A program made the position numbers and the translations under genes. The notes below the pieces were generated by a model. That model did no database searches. It saw nothing but the letters and a program-made list of their open reading frames with translations, and had not been told where the DNA came from. A DNA stretch of 42,588 nt from assembly GCA_900546485.1 (NCBI GenBank), contig URDK01000011.1:1-42588 (forward strand), given 5' to 3'. The number at the start of each line of letters is the position of its first letter. Within the stretch, counting starts at the first letter, position 1. This stretch comes from an uncultured Eubacteriales bacterium. Lineage in GTDB: Bacteria; Bacillota; Clostridia; Oscillospirales; Oscillospiraceae. Positions 24,030-31,974 of this stretch are shown piece after piece.

Positions 24030-24536
24030 TTGACTATTCCTGCCGATAAGGAAATAATCGGTCTCGTCCATGAGATACTCTCCGAGGCCGGCAAGGGCTA
24101 CACTCCCGAGCAGCTCGCTGAGATCCCCAACATTCTCGCCACCAAGTACAAGTACTGGTGGTGCATCGACATGCAGATGTGGGACCTCATGCCCGAGGTC
24201 TACACCGAGCCCTTCGAGGCCTATTCCAATGGCCGCCTCGTGCCGAACAAGTGCATTCAGGACCAGGTTGACCGCGCCGCGGTTGTCTGCAATGACTCGA
24301 TGGTTCCCATGCACATGGGCCACAACGCCATTGTGCAGTTTACCGGCGAGCGCAGCTGCCGTCTGCTGACCCGTCTGAACGACTACCACACCTACAAGGA
24401 CGACGGCTCCACCTACGAGGGCTGGGCGCTCTATGTCGACGACATGGTGAAATGCGACGACGGCGTATGGCGCATAAAGACCCTGCGCCTCACCTACCGC
24501 AACATCCTTGGCAAACTGCGTACAATGGGAGTATAA
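24030..24536 (+). CDS. BaiE-like NTF2-fold dehydratase candidate
   Basis: 168 residues. TTG start at 24030, supported by GAAAGGAG 8 bases upstream; no in-frame ATG occurs before the conserved region. Low overall identity to BaiE, yet the active-site set is present with constant spacing: Tyr42, Asp47, His95 (MHMGH) and Asp118, each exactly 12 residues later than Tyr30, Asp35, His83 and Asp106 of BaiE. The motif AYSNGRLV also mirrors SYSNGKLV of BaiE. A dehydratase on another hydroxyl or epimer (7beta, 12alpha) is a reasonable inference. Ends two bases before the next start codon, so tightly coupled to the oxidoreductase gene. Confidence 0.78.
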   Translation: MTIPADKEIIGLVHEILSEAGKGYTPEQLAEIPNILATKYKYWWCIDMQMWDLMPEVYTEPFEAYSNGRLVPNKCIQDQVDRAAVVCNDSMVPMHMGHNAIVQFTGERSCRLLTRLNDYHTYKDDGSTYEGWALYVDDMVKCDDGVWRIKTLRLTYRNILGKLRTMGV

Positions 24537-24537
24537 C

Positions 24538-26520
24538 ATGAACGACACCTGCTTCAAGCTGCTCGAGCCCGGCAAGATAGGCCGTCTCGAGCTCAAAAAC
24601 CGCATAATCCTCGCGCCAATGGGCACTATCGTTGGAAACCTCGGTCCCAGGGGCGTTGAGTATTTTATAGAGCGCGCACGTGGTGGCGTCGGTATGCTCA
24701 TGTGCAACATCGTCGTGTCCGACTACTTTGAGGACCCGAGCCACTCCATCTTCCTCAACGACAAGAGTACGCCATATTTCAAGGAGCTGTGTGAGCGCGC
24801 CCACGCCCTCGGCAGCAAGGTCTGCGCCCAGCTCCACCCCGGCAACGGCCGCATCGGCGGACCGAGCCTGCTCTACCCCGTGCCCATCAGCGCGAGCGCC
24901 TGCCCCTGGATGCACGCTCCGCAGGTAATGTGCCATGAGCTGACCATCGATGAGATACACAGGCTCGAGGACGATTTCCGCTCCGCCGCGGAGCGCGCCG
25001 TCGGCGCGGGCTGCGACGCCATAGAGATCCACGCCTACGGCGGCTACCTCACCGACCAGTTCCTCACCAAGCGCTGGAACAAGCGCATCGACGAGTACGG
25101 CGGCGACCTCGACGGCCGTATGCGCTTCCTCAAGGAGCTCATAGCCATATCCAAGGAAGTCGGCGGCGCCGACTTCCCGGTCATCGTCAAGTACTGCCCC
25201 GACCACTTCCTGCCCGTCGAGGAAGGCTACCGCGGCATAGAAGAGGGGCTTGAGCTCACGCGCAAGCTCATCGAATGCGGCGTGGACGCTCTGCATGTCG
25301 ACGCCGGCAGCCACGACTCCTGGTATCTCGCCATGCCGCCCGACTACATCCAGGAGATGACCCTCCAGGCCCGCAGCGCCAAGGCCGTCAAGGAGATAAG
25401 CACCGTTCCCGTGCTGACACACGGCCGCTACTCCGACCCCGAGAAGGGCGAGAGCGTTCTGCGCCACGACGTCTGCGACTTCACGGTCATAGGCCGCGGC
25501 CTGCTCGCCGATCCGGAGATACCCAACAAGCTCGCCGAGGGCCGCGCTGAGGACATTCGTCCCTGCATCTCCTGCAACGAGGGCTGCATTGCCCGCTCCT
25601 ATGCCCTCAAGAACGCGACCTGCGCGGTCAACCCCATCTGCGGCCATGAGATAGACGGCGGCATTCCGAAGGCCAAGACGCCGCTGCGCGTGCTCGTCGT
25701 AGGCGCGGGCCCTGGCGGCTGCACCGCCGCGCTCTACGCCAAGGAGGCCGGACATGAGGTTGAGCTCTGGGAGCGCAGCGCCTCTATCGGCGGCAACGCC
25801 CTCGCCGCGAGCATGCCCTACTTCAAGACGGACATGCACGCCCTCATGACCTGGTACAAGGTCCAGCTCATCAAGGCCGGCGTGCCAGTGCGCTACGGCC
25901 GCGAGGCGAATCACGATAACATCTCCGCCTGGAAGCCCGACCGCATCATCTGGGCGGCCGGCGGCGCGCCCATCATGCCCAAGAGCATTCCCGGCCTTGA
26001 CGGCTACAATGTCTACTCCGCCACCGACGCTCTGCGCAACCTCGTCGACGTGGGAGAGAGCATAGTCATGGTCGGCGGCGGCATGGTCGGCATCGAGGCC
26101 GCCCTGCACTTCGACCGCATGGGCAAGAAGGTCACGGTCATCGAGATGGCCAACAAGATGCTGCCCCAGCCGATGTTCAAGATGAACGGCGATCTGCTCA
26201 GGAAGATGATGCGCGAGAGCAACATCACCTTCCGCACCAGCACCAAACTCCTCGCGGTCGACAGCAGCCGCACCCACACCAGCGTCACCGTCGAGGGACC
26301 GGATGGTCAGGAGAGCATAGACTGCGACACCGTGCTCATGGCTCTGGGCTTTGCGCCCACCGGAAATGCCGCGAAGGAGGCTCTCTCCGACATCTGCCCG
26401 GTCATTTCCATAGGCGACGCGACGGAGACGAGAAAGATACTCTACGCCACGACCGACGCCTACAACGCCGTGCTCGGACTGGAGAACCCGGAATGCATTG
26501 ATTTCAGCGATAAGGGCTGA
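24538..26520 (+). CDS. Fourth flavin/Fe-S enoate oxidoreductase, distinct from BaiCD and BaiH
   Basis: 660 residues with an FMN barrel (LKNRIILAPMGT, AQLHPGNGR, WNKRIDEYGGD, GRGLLADPE), Fe-S cysteines Cys343/346/350 (CISCNEGC) and a FAD/NAD module (GAGPGGCTAA; GGGMVGIEAA). The family reduces or forms double bonds conjugated to carbonyls, such as enoyl-CoA or steroid enones. The active-site stretch is HAYGGYL, where BaiCD has HAAHSYL and BaiH HCAHAYM, so the second His is missing and substrate binding should differ. The start ATG 24538 follows GGGAG and sits just after the preceding stop. The group 24030-27905 looks like one module. Confidence 0.85.
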   Translation: MNDTCFKLLEPGKIGRLELKNRIILAPMGTIVGNLGPRGVEYFIERARGGVGMLMCNIVVSDYFEDPSHSIFLNDKSTPYFKELCERAHALGSKVCAQLHPGNGRIGGPSLLYPVPISASACPWMHAPQVMCHELTIDEIHRLEDDFRSAAERAVGAGCDAIEIHAYGGYLTDQFLTKRWNKRIDEYGGDLDGRMRFLKELIAISKEVGGADFPVIVKYCPDHFLPVEEGYRGIEEGLELTRKLIECGVDALHVDAGSHDSWYLAMPPDYIQEMTLQARSAKAVKEISTVPVLTHGRYSDPEKGESVLRHDVCDFTVIGRGLLADPEIPNKLAEGRAEDIRPCISCNEGCIARSYALKNATCAVNPICGHEIDGGIPKAKTPLRVLVVGAGPGGCTAALYAKEAGHEVELWERSASIGGNALAASMPYFKTDMHALMTWYKVQLIKAGVPVRYGREANHDNISAWKPDRIIWAAGGAPIMPKSIPGLDGYNVYSATDALRNLVDVGESIVMVGGGMVGIEAALHFDRMGKKVTVIEMANKMLPQPMFKMNGDLLRKMMRESNITFRTSTKLLAVDSSRTHTSVTVEGPDGQESIDCDTVLMALGFAPTGNAAKEALSDICPVISIGDATETRKILYATTDAYNAVLGLENPECIDFSDKG

Positions 26521-26543
26521 ATTATACAAAGGAGGAAACAAAC

Positions 26544-27308
26544 ATGGATAGACTGAAGAACAAGGTATGCATCATCACCGGCGCTGACGGCGGCATCTGC
26601 CACAAAGCCAGCGAGCTCTTCTGCGCTGAGGGCGCTAAGGTTGTCATGGTCGACATCGACCCCGGTGTCGAGGCCAAGTGCGCCGAGATAGTTGCAAACG
26701 GCGGCGACGCCATCGCCATCACCGCCGACGTCAGCAAGCGTGAGACCTGGCACATGCTGCTCGAGAAGACCCTCGAGAAGTACGGCACCGTCGACTGCGT
26801 CGTCAACGGCGCGGCCGCGTTCTCCGGCTATAAAGACGTTTTCAACGGCCAGCCCGACGAGGAGTGGGAGCACGTTCTCGACGTCAACCTCAACAGCCTG
26901 CGCTTCTCCATCGAGGTCGTCTACAAGTGGATGACCAAGAACGGCGTCAAGGGCAACTTCATCAACTTCTCCTCCGCCACCGCCCTGAGCTTCATGAGCA
27001 GCGGCTGCCAGGCCTACCCCATCACCAAGGCCGGTGTCAAGCTGGTCACTCAGGACATGGCCGCCTACGCCGGCAAGTTCGGTGTCCGCTTCAACTGCCT
27101 CGCTCCCAACCTGATCTGGACCCCGAAGCAGGATCCCGTCTATAAGAACGAGAAGACCGCCAACTATTTCAAGGGCATCATCCCCCTGGGCCACTACGGC
27201 ATGCCCGAGGACGCCGCCTGGCTGATGGTCTACCTCGCCAGCGACGAGGCCAAGTACATCAATGGCTGCTGCATCCCCGTCGACGGCGGCTGGCACACCT
27301 GCCATTGA
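26544..27308 (+). CDS. SDR oxidoreductase with atypical Gly-rich motif
   Basis: 254 residues. SDR core: TGADGGIC in place of the usual TGxxxGIG, MVDID after beta2 (NAD(H) preference), VNGAAA instead of NNAG, FSSATA, catalytic Tyr158/Lys162 (YPITK), C-terminal VDGGWHTC. It diverges from baiA and the two other SDRs here, so its substrate is probably different; by position a ring hydroxyl or ketone of the steroid handled by the neighbouring oxidoreductase. Strong AAAGGAGG ahead of ATG 26544. Confidence 0.78.
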   Translation: MDRLKNKVCIITGADGGICHKASELFCAEGAKVVMVDIDPGVEAKCAEIVANGGDAIAITADVSKRETWHMLLEKTLEKYGTVDCVVNGAAAFSGYKDVFNGQPDEEWEHVLDVNLNSLRFSIEVVYKWMTKNGVKGNFINFSSATALSFMSSGCQAYPITKAGVKLVTQDMAAYAGKFGVRFNCLAPNLIWTPKQDPVYKNEKTANYFKGIIPLGHYGMPEDAAWLMVYLASDEAKYINGCCIPVDGGWHTCH

Positions 27309-27356
27309 TCGGACTGACACTGAGAAAACCGTAAGCTACGGATCAAGGAGGTCAAG

Positions 27357-27905
27357 ATGGCTGTTTTCAATATCCCGTTCAACGAGGAATTCCGCAGCAT
27401 GGTCGTTGACGTCATGAAGCACGTCCGCCGCCAGCAGTACACCCCCGAGATGCTGTGCGAACACCAGAAGATACTCGAGTGCATGCACTTCTACTGGTGG
27501 AGCATGGACATGAAGAAGGAAGAGTACGCCACCGAACTTTTCGATGACGACTTCCAGTACTGGAACGGCAGACCTGGTACCACCGACAAGAAGCAGCAGG
27601 CCCTGGTTTCCAAGTGGTGCAACAAGAACATGCAGACCATGCACATGGGCCATCAGCCGATGATTTGGATCCAGGACGAGACCCATGCCCGCGGCATATT
27701 CCAGTATGAGGACCACATGTGCTATTTCGACGACGCCTCTGTCTGCGAGGGCTGGGCGGTCTACTGCGAGGACTTCGTGAAGAGGGACGGCGTATGGTAC
27801 ATCAGCCGCCATCGCATGGCGTACCGGCAGATGGACGGCACCTACAAAAACCCCTTCCCGCCGAAAGACTGGGTCCCCGAGGACTGGGAAGAGCCCAATT
27901 ATTGA
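27357..27905 (+). CDS. BaiE-like NTF2-fold dehydratase candidate (last gene of operon)
   Basis: 182 residues. Related to the protein at 24030 (both have TPEML/TPEQL, YWW, MHMGH and WRIK/WYIS ends). The BaiE residues correspond to Tyr46, Asp51, His96 and Asp119, all present. It has a Pro/Trp-rich C-terminal extension (PFPPKDWVPEDWEEP). Probably a dehydratase or isomerase acting on the same substrate family; whether it forms a heteromer with its relative cannot be told. AAGGAGGT precedes ATG 27357. A terminator follows. Confidence 0.76.
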   Translation: MAVFNIPFNEEFRSMVVDVMKHVRRQQYTPEMLCEHQKILECMHFYWWSMDMKKEEYATELFDDDFQYWNGRPGTTDKKQQALVSKWCNKNMQTMHMGHQPMIWIQDETHARGIFQYEDHMCYFDDASVCEGWAVYCEDFVKRDGVWYISRHRMAYRQMDGTYKNPFPPKDWVPEDWEEPNY

Positions 27906-27934
27906 GCTATCCCTCAGCAATCTATACACAAGCA

Positions 27935-27965
27935 AGAGAGTCCGGCTTTTGCCGGGCTCTCTTTT
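27935..27965 (+). terminator. Terminator of the bai operon
   Basis: Stem AGAGTCCGGC/GCCGGGCTCT (one G-T pair) with a TTTT loop, followed by CTTTTCTC; 30 bases after the last stop of the co-directional run from baiB. Confidence 0.8.
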
Positions 27966-28018
27966 CTCATTCCTGTGCGTGTTTTCTAAAAGTTTTTAAT
28001 TTATTTACTATTATGTAC

Positions 28019-28063
28019 TTGATAGTTGAAATACCTGGAGCTATAATCGCTAACATGGTTAGC
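28019..28063 (+). promoter_or_regulatory. MarR promoter with palindromic operator
   Basis: -35 TTGATA (28019-28024), 17 bases, -10 TATAAT (28042-28047). Directly after it is a perfect 6-3-6 palindrome GCTAAC-ATG-GTTAGC (28049-28063) covering the expected transcription start; typical of MarR autorepression. Confidence 0.8.
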
Positions 28064-28079
28064 AATACGGAGGTGACTG

Positions 28080-28511
28080 ATGATGGACTTCACCGGAGCG
28101 GCCGAGGAGCTAATGGCTCTGCAGGCTGCGCTGCACAGATTGCCTATGAACGCGGAGATATCCAGGATGGCAAGCGGCGAGCTGTTCGTGCTGTATCATC
28201 TCCTGACTCATGACGGTCAGGCCAGCCCCAAAGAGCTGAGCCGCGAGATGATGGTCAGCACGGCCCGGGTAGCGGCTTTGCTGAATAATATGGAGTCCAA
28301 GAGCCTTGTACGCCGCTTCCCGGACCCCGCAGACAGCCGTAAGGTCATTGTGTCCCTTACCGAGGAGGGCCGGGAGCTGGTTGAACGCGGGCGAGCCAGG
28401 GTGCTCTCCATGCTGTCCCGCGTGCTCGAAAGTATAGGGCCGGAGGATACGCTGGAGCTTATACGTATACAGAAAAAGCTGCTGGGATGCCTTGCACCCC
28501 GGAATTGCTGA
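28080..28511 (+). CDS. MarR-family transcriptional regulator
   Basis: 143 residues. Winged HTH at about 35-105 (GELFVLYHLLTHDGQASPKELSREM, TARVAALLNNMESKSLVRR, and the wing DPADSRKVIVSLTEEG), flanked by dimerisation helices. It starts with two adjacent ATG codons after GGAGGTG. MarR proteins are repressors relieved by small, often aromatic or carboxylic ligands. The palindrome at 28049 should be its own operator. It probably controls the hydrolase 42 bases downstream and perhaps the CoA-transferase at 29687. Confidence 0.88.
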   Translation: MMDFTGAAEELMALQAALHRLPMNAEISRMASGELFVLYHLLTHDGQASPKELSREMMVSTARVAALLNNMESKSLVRRFPDPADSRKVIVSLTEEGRELVERGRARVLSMLSRVLESIGPEDTLELIRIQKKLLGCLAPRNC

Positions 28512-28552
28512 TTTCGAATAAACGCAAAACTCTTATTGAATCAGGTGTAAAA

Positions 28553-29329
28553 ATGGAACGTGTGAAATACAACTACAAGACAAAAGAGATTAAGTGCCAA
28601 GTAGGCGCACAGGAGATATACGGTGTCGCATATATACCTCAGACATACGGAAAAACACCTCTCGCCATCTTCGCCCATGAGCTCGGAGCCACTCATCGCT
28701 CCGGCATACCGTATGCCGAAGCTCTGGCGAGCTGCGGCATAGCCGCATATACTTTCGATTTCCGCGGCGGCAGCGCATCCAGCCGCAGTGATGGGGATAC
28801 GGACAGCATGTCCGTCATGACCGAGGCCGATGACATTTGCGCTGTGCTGGATGCGGCCGCAACCTGGGACTTTGTAGACGCGGAACATATAGTGCTGATA
28901 GGTGCAAGCCACGGCGGAATGGCCAGTGCCATTGCCGCTTCCCGCAGGCCCGATGACTTGTGTGCGCTCATACTGCTCTACCCCGCTCTGGTAGCCTATG
29001 ACGCCGTACATGAAAAATATAGTTCCCTCGACGAGGTGCCCCGCAGCTTCTGGCTTGGCAAGCTGATACACGTTGGCAAGCATTTCGTCTCGGATTCCTG
29101 GGACTACAACGTATATGCGGATATGCCGAAGTTTAAAAACCCGGTCCTCATACTCCACGGTGACAGGGATCAGGTGGTGGACATATCCTATTCTGAGCGC
29201 GCCGCAGCGACCTATCCCGACTGTGAATTCCACGTCATGCACAACGCGGGTCACGGCTTCAGCGGCGAAAACTTCGACACGGCAATGGGATATATAGAGC
29301 CCTTCCTGCAGGAGAAGCTTTTCACCTGA
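28553..29329 (+). CDS. Alpha/beta hydrolase (esterase/thioesterase type)
   Basis: 258 residues, alpha/beta hydrolase fold. Catalytic triad by motif: Ser119 (GASHGG), Asp206 (HGDRD), His234 (NAGHGF); the oxyanion region is AHELGATH rather than HGxxG. The layout resembles cinnamoyl/feruloyl esterases (Hydrolase_4/DLH-like). Possible jobs here include splitting ester conjugates of bile acids or CoA thioesters of side products; inference from context only. ATG 28553 lies 42 bases after the MarR stop and has only a weak ribosome site (AGGTG), so co-transcription with marR is likely. Confidence 0.75.
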   Translation: MERVKYNYKTKEIKCQVGAQEIYGVAYIPQTYGKTPLAIFAHELGATHRSGIPYAEALASCGIAAYTFDFRGGSASSRSDGDTDSMSVMTEADDICAVLDAAATWDFVDAEHIVLIGASHGGMASAIAASRRPDDLCALILLYPALVAYDAVHEKYSSLDEVPRSFWLGKLIHVGKHFVSDSWDYNVYADMPKFKNPVLILHGDRDQVVDISYSERAAATYPDCEFHVMHNAGHGFSGENFDTAMGYIEPFLQEKLFT

Positions 29330-29686
29330 CACAGGCCAAGGTATGCAGCAACGGCAGCAAAAAACCGTCTTCTGATGGCAAGTTTTTCGCGGGTATTGTC
29401 CCGGCGGAGGCGTCCTTCTCCGCCCTTTATCCGGTAATTTTGCCCACAGAAGGCGGCTTTTTTGCAGGCTTTTCGCCTCTTCAGCGGAGGCTGCTCCGGT
29501 GAGCCGGGCATAGTCTGGGTATTTGATTGTAATTCAAAAGAAAACGTCCTCACCCGCCGTTGATAAACCGCATAATGTTACCGTGTAGACAATCACATAA
29601 GTGTTATAATAATGACAATAAAGCCTGACGTCGTTTTCAGGCACAGCAACATGCTGACACAATAGAGAAAAGGAGCTTTTATTGGT
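29330..29686 (+). promoter_or_regulatory. Intergenic region ahead of the second CoA-transferase
   Basis: 357 bases with no gene. Contains a weak hairpin GGCGGA...TCCGCC near 29403-29424, a -10-like TATAAT at 29605-29610 without a good -35, and an inverted repeat GCCTGA-N8-TCAGGC at 29623-29642 that could be an operator or leader hairpin. A clear AAAAGGAG precedes the next start. Confidence 0.4.
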
Positions 29687-30943
29687 ATGGCAAAACTTGA
29701 CCTTCTCAAAGGAATGAAAGTTATCGACATGGCCAGCTTCGTGGCCGGTCCCACCTGCGCCAAGATACTTGCCGAGTACGGCGCCGATGTTATCCGCATC
29801 GAGGCGCTCGTCGGCGATGATAAGACCCGTGACGTCGGCAAGAACGCTATGGGCATAAAGAACGGCGACCTGGTCCTGTACGACCTCGTCAACGGCAACA
29901 AGAAGCAGCTCGCTCTCGACACCCGCCGCCCCGAGGGCCTGGCCATCCTCAAGAAACTGCTCGAGACCGCCGACGTGTTTGTCTGCCACCTGCGTCAGAA
30001 CAACATGGAGCGCCTGGGCCTCGACTGGGAGAACCTGCACAAGACCTACCCCGGCCTCATCTACGCCAACGTCACCGGCTATGGCACCAAGGGTCCCTAC
30101 GCCGACCGCGGCGGTTTCGACTCCGTTGCTTACGTCAGCCGCGCCGGCGTCCACACCGGTGCCGAGCGTGAGGGCACCAAGCCCTACATGCCTTACGCTG
30201 GCCAGGGCGATATCCCCACCGGCAGCTACCTCGCCATGGGCGTTATGGCCGCTTACATAAACAAGCTGCGCACCGGCAAGGGCGAGATGGTCACCGCAAA
30301 CCTCTACGGCGCCGGTATCTGGGCGGGCGCTTTCCCGATAATCACCGCTCAGGAGCCCTACAATGTTCCCTGGCCGAAGGATCCCATGGACACCTTCTCC
30401 CCGCTCTACAACATCTATCAGTGCGCCGACGGCCACTGGGTCACCATCTGCGGCAACGGTTGGGAAGTTCCCTGGCCGAAGTTCATACACTACGCCGGCT
30501 GGGATGAGGAGTGGCTCACCAAGTATCCCCACATGGTCGATGCCTACATGAACGGCCGCAAGCTCTCCGAGGAAATGGCCCGCTGGATGGCTACCAAGAA
30601 CTACGACGAGGTCGATGACATCCTCAGCAAGAGCGATATCCCCCACGACGTCTGCCAGAGCTACCGCGAGGTCGCGCAGGATCCCGTCGCCTTCGAGGCC
30701 GACCTCATGCAGGAGATCCACTATCCGCGCAGCGGCAGCACCGTTCGCATCCCCCGTTCCCCCGTGCACTTCCACGAGGCCGGTCTGCCTGAGACCGTCA
30801 GCGCCGGCGTCCCCGGCGAGGACACCATGGAGGTTCTCACCAGCTACGGCTTCTCCGAGGAGGAGATCCGTAAGCTCGCCGATGAGAAGATCGTCGGTCT
30901 GGGCGACACCTGGACTCCCGACTACCTCGTTGTCAAGCGCTAA
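29687..30943 (+). CDS. Family III CoA-transferase, FldA/HadA-like
   Basis: 418 residues. Family III CoA-transferase fold: KVIDMASFVAGPTCAKILAEYGADVI, DLVNGNKKQLALD, NVTGYGTKGP, and GQGD with the catalytic Asp175. The closest remembered relatives are clostridial 2-hydroxyacyl/cinnamoyl CoA-transferases (FldA, HadA); it is clearly different from the BaiF-like protein at 6472 and does not carry BaiF signatures such as ESSKG. It moves CoA between two carboxylic acids without ATP use. Being next to the bai operon it may serve bile acid or conjugate-acid CoA exchange; an aryl-acrylate substrate is the alternative. ATG 29687 follows AAAAGGAG by 11 bases. Confidence 0.85.
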   Translation: MAKLDLLKGMKVIDMASFVAGPTCAKILAEYGADVIRIEALVGDDKTRDVGKNAMGIKNGDLVLYDLVNGNKKQLALDTRRPEGLAILKKLLETADVFVCHLRQNNMERLGLDWENLHKTYPGLIYANVTGYGTKGPYADRGGFDSVAYVSRAGVHTGAEREGTKPYMPYAGQGDIPTGSYLAMGVMAAYINKLRTGKGEMVTANLYGAGIWAGAFPIITAQEPYNVPWPKDPMDTFSPLYNIYQCADGHWVTICGNGWEVPWPKFIHYAGWDEEWLTKYPHMVDAYMNGRKLSEEMARWMATKNYDEVDDILSKSDIPHDVCQSYREVAQDPVAFEADLMQEIHYPRSGSTVRIPRSPVHFHEAGLPETVSAGVPGEDTMEVLTSYGFSEEEIRKLADEKIVGLGDTWTPDYLVVKR

Positions 30944-30958
30944 CCTGACCTTCACGTC

Positions 30959-30996
30959 CGAGGGCGGCAGTACATACTGCCGCCCTCGTTTTTTTG
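30959..30996 (+). terminator. Terminator after the second CoA-transferase gene
   Basis: Perfect 14-bp stem CGAGGGCGGCAGTA/TACTGCCGCCCTCG with a two-base gap, followed by eight T. Confidence 0.93.
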
Positions 30997-31122
30997 CTGT
31001 TCTATGCGCGACACACTCGCGGTAAGAATCAAAATAGTCGGAACCATTGAACACCAAAAGCAGCTCCCGCAAGATCCCGGGCTGCTTTTCGCGCCTCTTG
31101 GGCCAATTCTACCGACATTCGG

Positions 31123-31151
31123 TTGTGTCCGGAGGCACTGTCGGATATGAT
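31123..31151 (+). promoter_or_regulatory. Promoter of the XRE-type regulator
   Basis: TTGTGT (31123-31128), 17 bases, TATGAT (31146-31151). An inverted pair CCGACA (31112-31117) and TGTCGG (31139-31144) brackets the -35, a candidate operator. Confidence 0.55.
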
Positions 31152-31170
31152 GTACGCGAGGTGAACGGCA

Positions 31171-31926
31171 TTGTATGAACTAGACAAGGAAAAATTCGGT
31201 GCATTTGTAGGCCAGCTCCGCAGGGAAAAAGGCTGGACACAAAAGGAGCTTGCACAGCATCTGTACATATCCGACAAGGCGGTCAGCAAATGGGAAACCG
31301 GTGCCAGTATACCGGACACGGCGCTGCTCATGCCGCTCGCTGAGCTGCTGGGCGTCAGCGTGACAGAGCTGCTGCGCTGCGAGAGACTGGGCAGCGGCAT
31401 TGACGCCTGCCAGGTAGAGGCCATCGTCAAGACGGCCATCAACTATGGCGCTCACAAACCTGAGCGGGCCTGGGGCAAGAGCGGGCACTGGCCTCTCATA
31501 TATGTGCTCTGTCTACTGTTCGGCGGGGCCTGCCTTGTTGGGAGCCTGCTCTCGGGCTATCTTGGTACATACTCGCCGGTGCTGTATCTGCTCGGCGCCA
31601 TCTTCGGGGCGTATTTCGTGTTCTTCGTAAAACTCAGCCTGCCAGCCTACTATGACGAAAACCGTATCAGTTCTTTCAGCGATGGCCCCATCCGCATGAA
31701 CCTGGCCGGAGCGTCCATAAACAACTCCAATTGGCCCCATATGGTTCATGCAGCGCGGATATGGACCTGCATATCTGTGGCTCTGTGTCCGGCGCTGGAG
31801 CTGCTGCTCTCATGGCTTGCCCCGGCTTTATGGAAGGCGGCGGAACCATACATCTTTGCCGCCGCAGTACTCAGCTTGTTCGCAGCATTATACGTCGCTG
31901 CCAAAAGGCACGAGCGGCAGGCCTGA
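31171..31926 (+). CDS. XRE-family regulator with membrane domain
   Basis: 251 residues. N-terminal Cro/C1-type HTH (about 8-65: LRREKGWTQKELAQHLYISDKAVSKWETG), followed by a linker and four hydrophobic segments (about 108-130, 135-155, 195-220, 225-245), so the DNA-binding domain is anchored to the membrane. Such proteins are common in Firmicutes; targets unknown. TTG start at 31171 with GAGGTG 8 bases upstream; no better start is in frame. Divergent in content from neighbours and probably monocistronic. Confidence 0.78.
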   Translation: MYELDKEKFGAFVGQLRREKGWTQKELAQHLYISDKAVSKWETGASIPDTALLMPLAELLGVSVTELLRCERLGSGIDACQVEAIVKTAINYGAHKPERAWGKSGHWPLIYVLCLLFGGACLVGSLLSGYLGTYSPVLYLLGAIFGAYFVFFVKLSLPAYYDENRISSFSDGPIRMNLAGASINNSNWPHMVHAARIWTCISVALCPALELLLSWLAPALWKAAEPYIFAAAVLSLFAALYVAAKRHERQA

Positions 31927-31930
31927 CAGC

Positions 31931-31966
31931 AAAAAAACGCCGCCACAGTTGTGGCGGCGTTTTTTG
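31931..31966. terminator. Bidirectional terminator between XRE gene and Hsp20 gene
   Basis: Stem AACGCCGCCACA/TGTGGCGGCGTT with an A-run before and a T-run after; serves both convergent genes. Confidence 0.9.
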
Positions 31967-31974
31967 ATTTCGCT

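Noticed and set aside
6472..27905. Window is from Clostridium scindens itself
   Set aside because: Gene order, extra genes and much higher GC than in that species argue for a different, GC-rich lineage.
29687..30943. Second BaiF (BaiK-like) transferase
   Set aside because: The conserved stretches follow FldA/HadA-type CoA-transferases, not BaiF; the ESSKG and SRASYD signatures of BaiF are missing.
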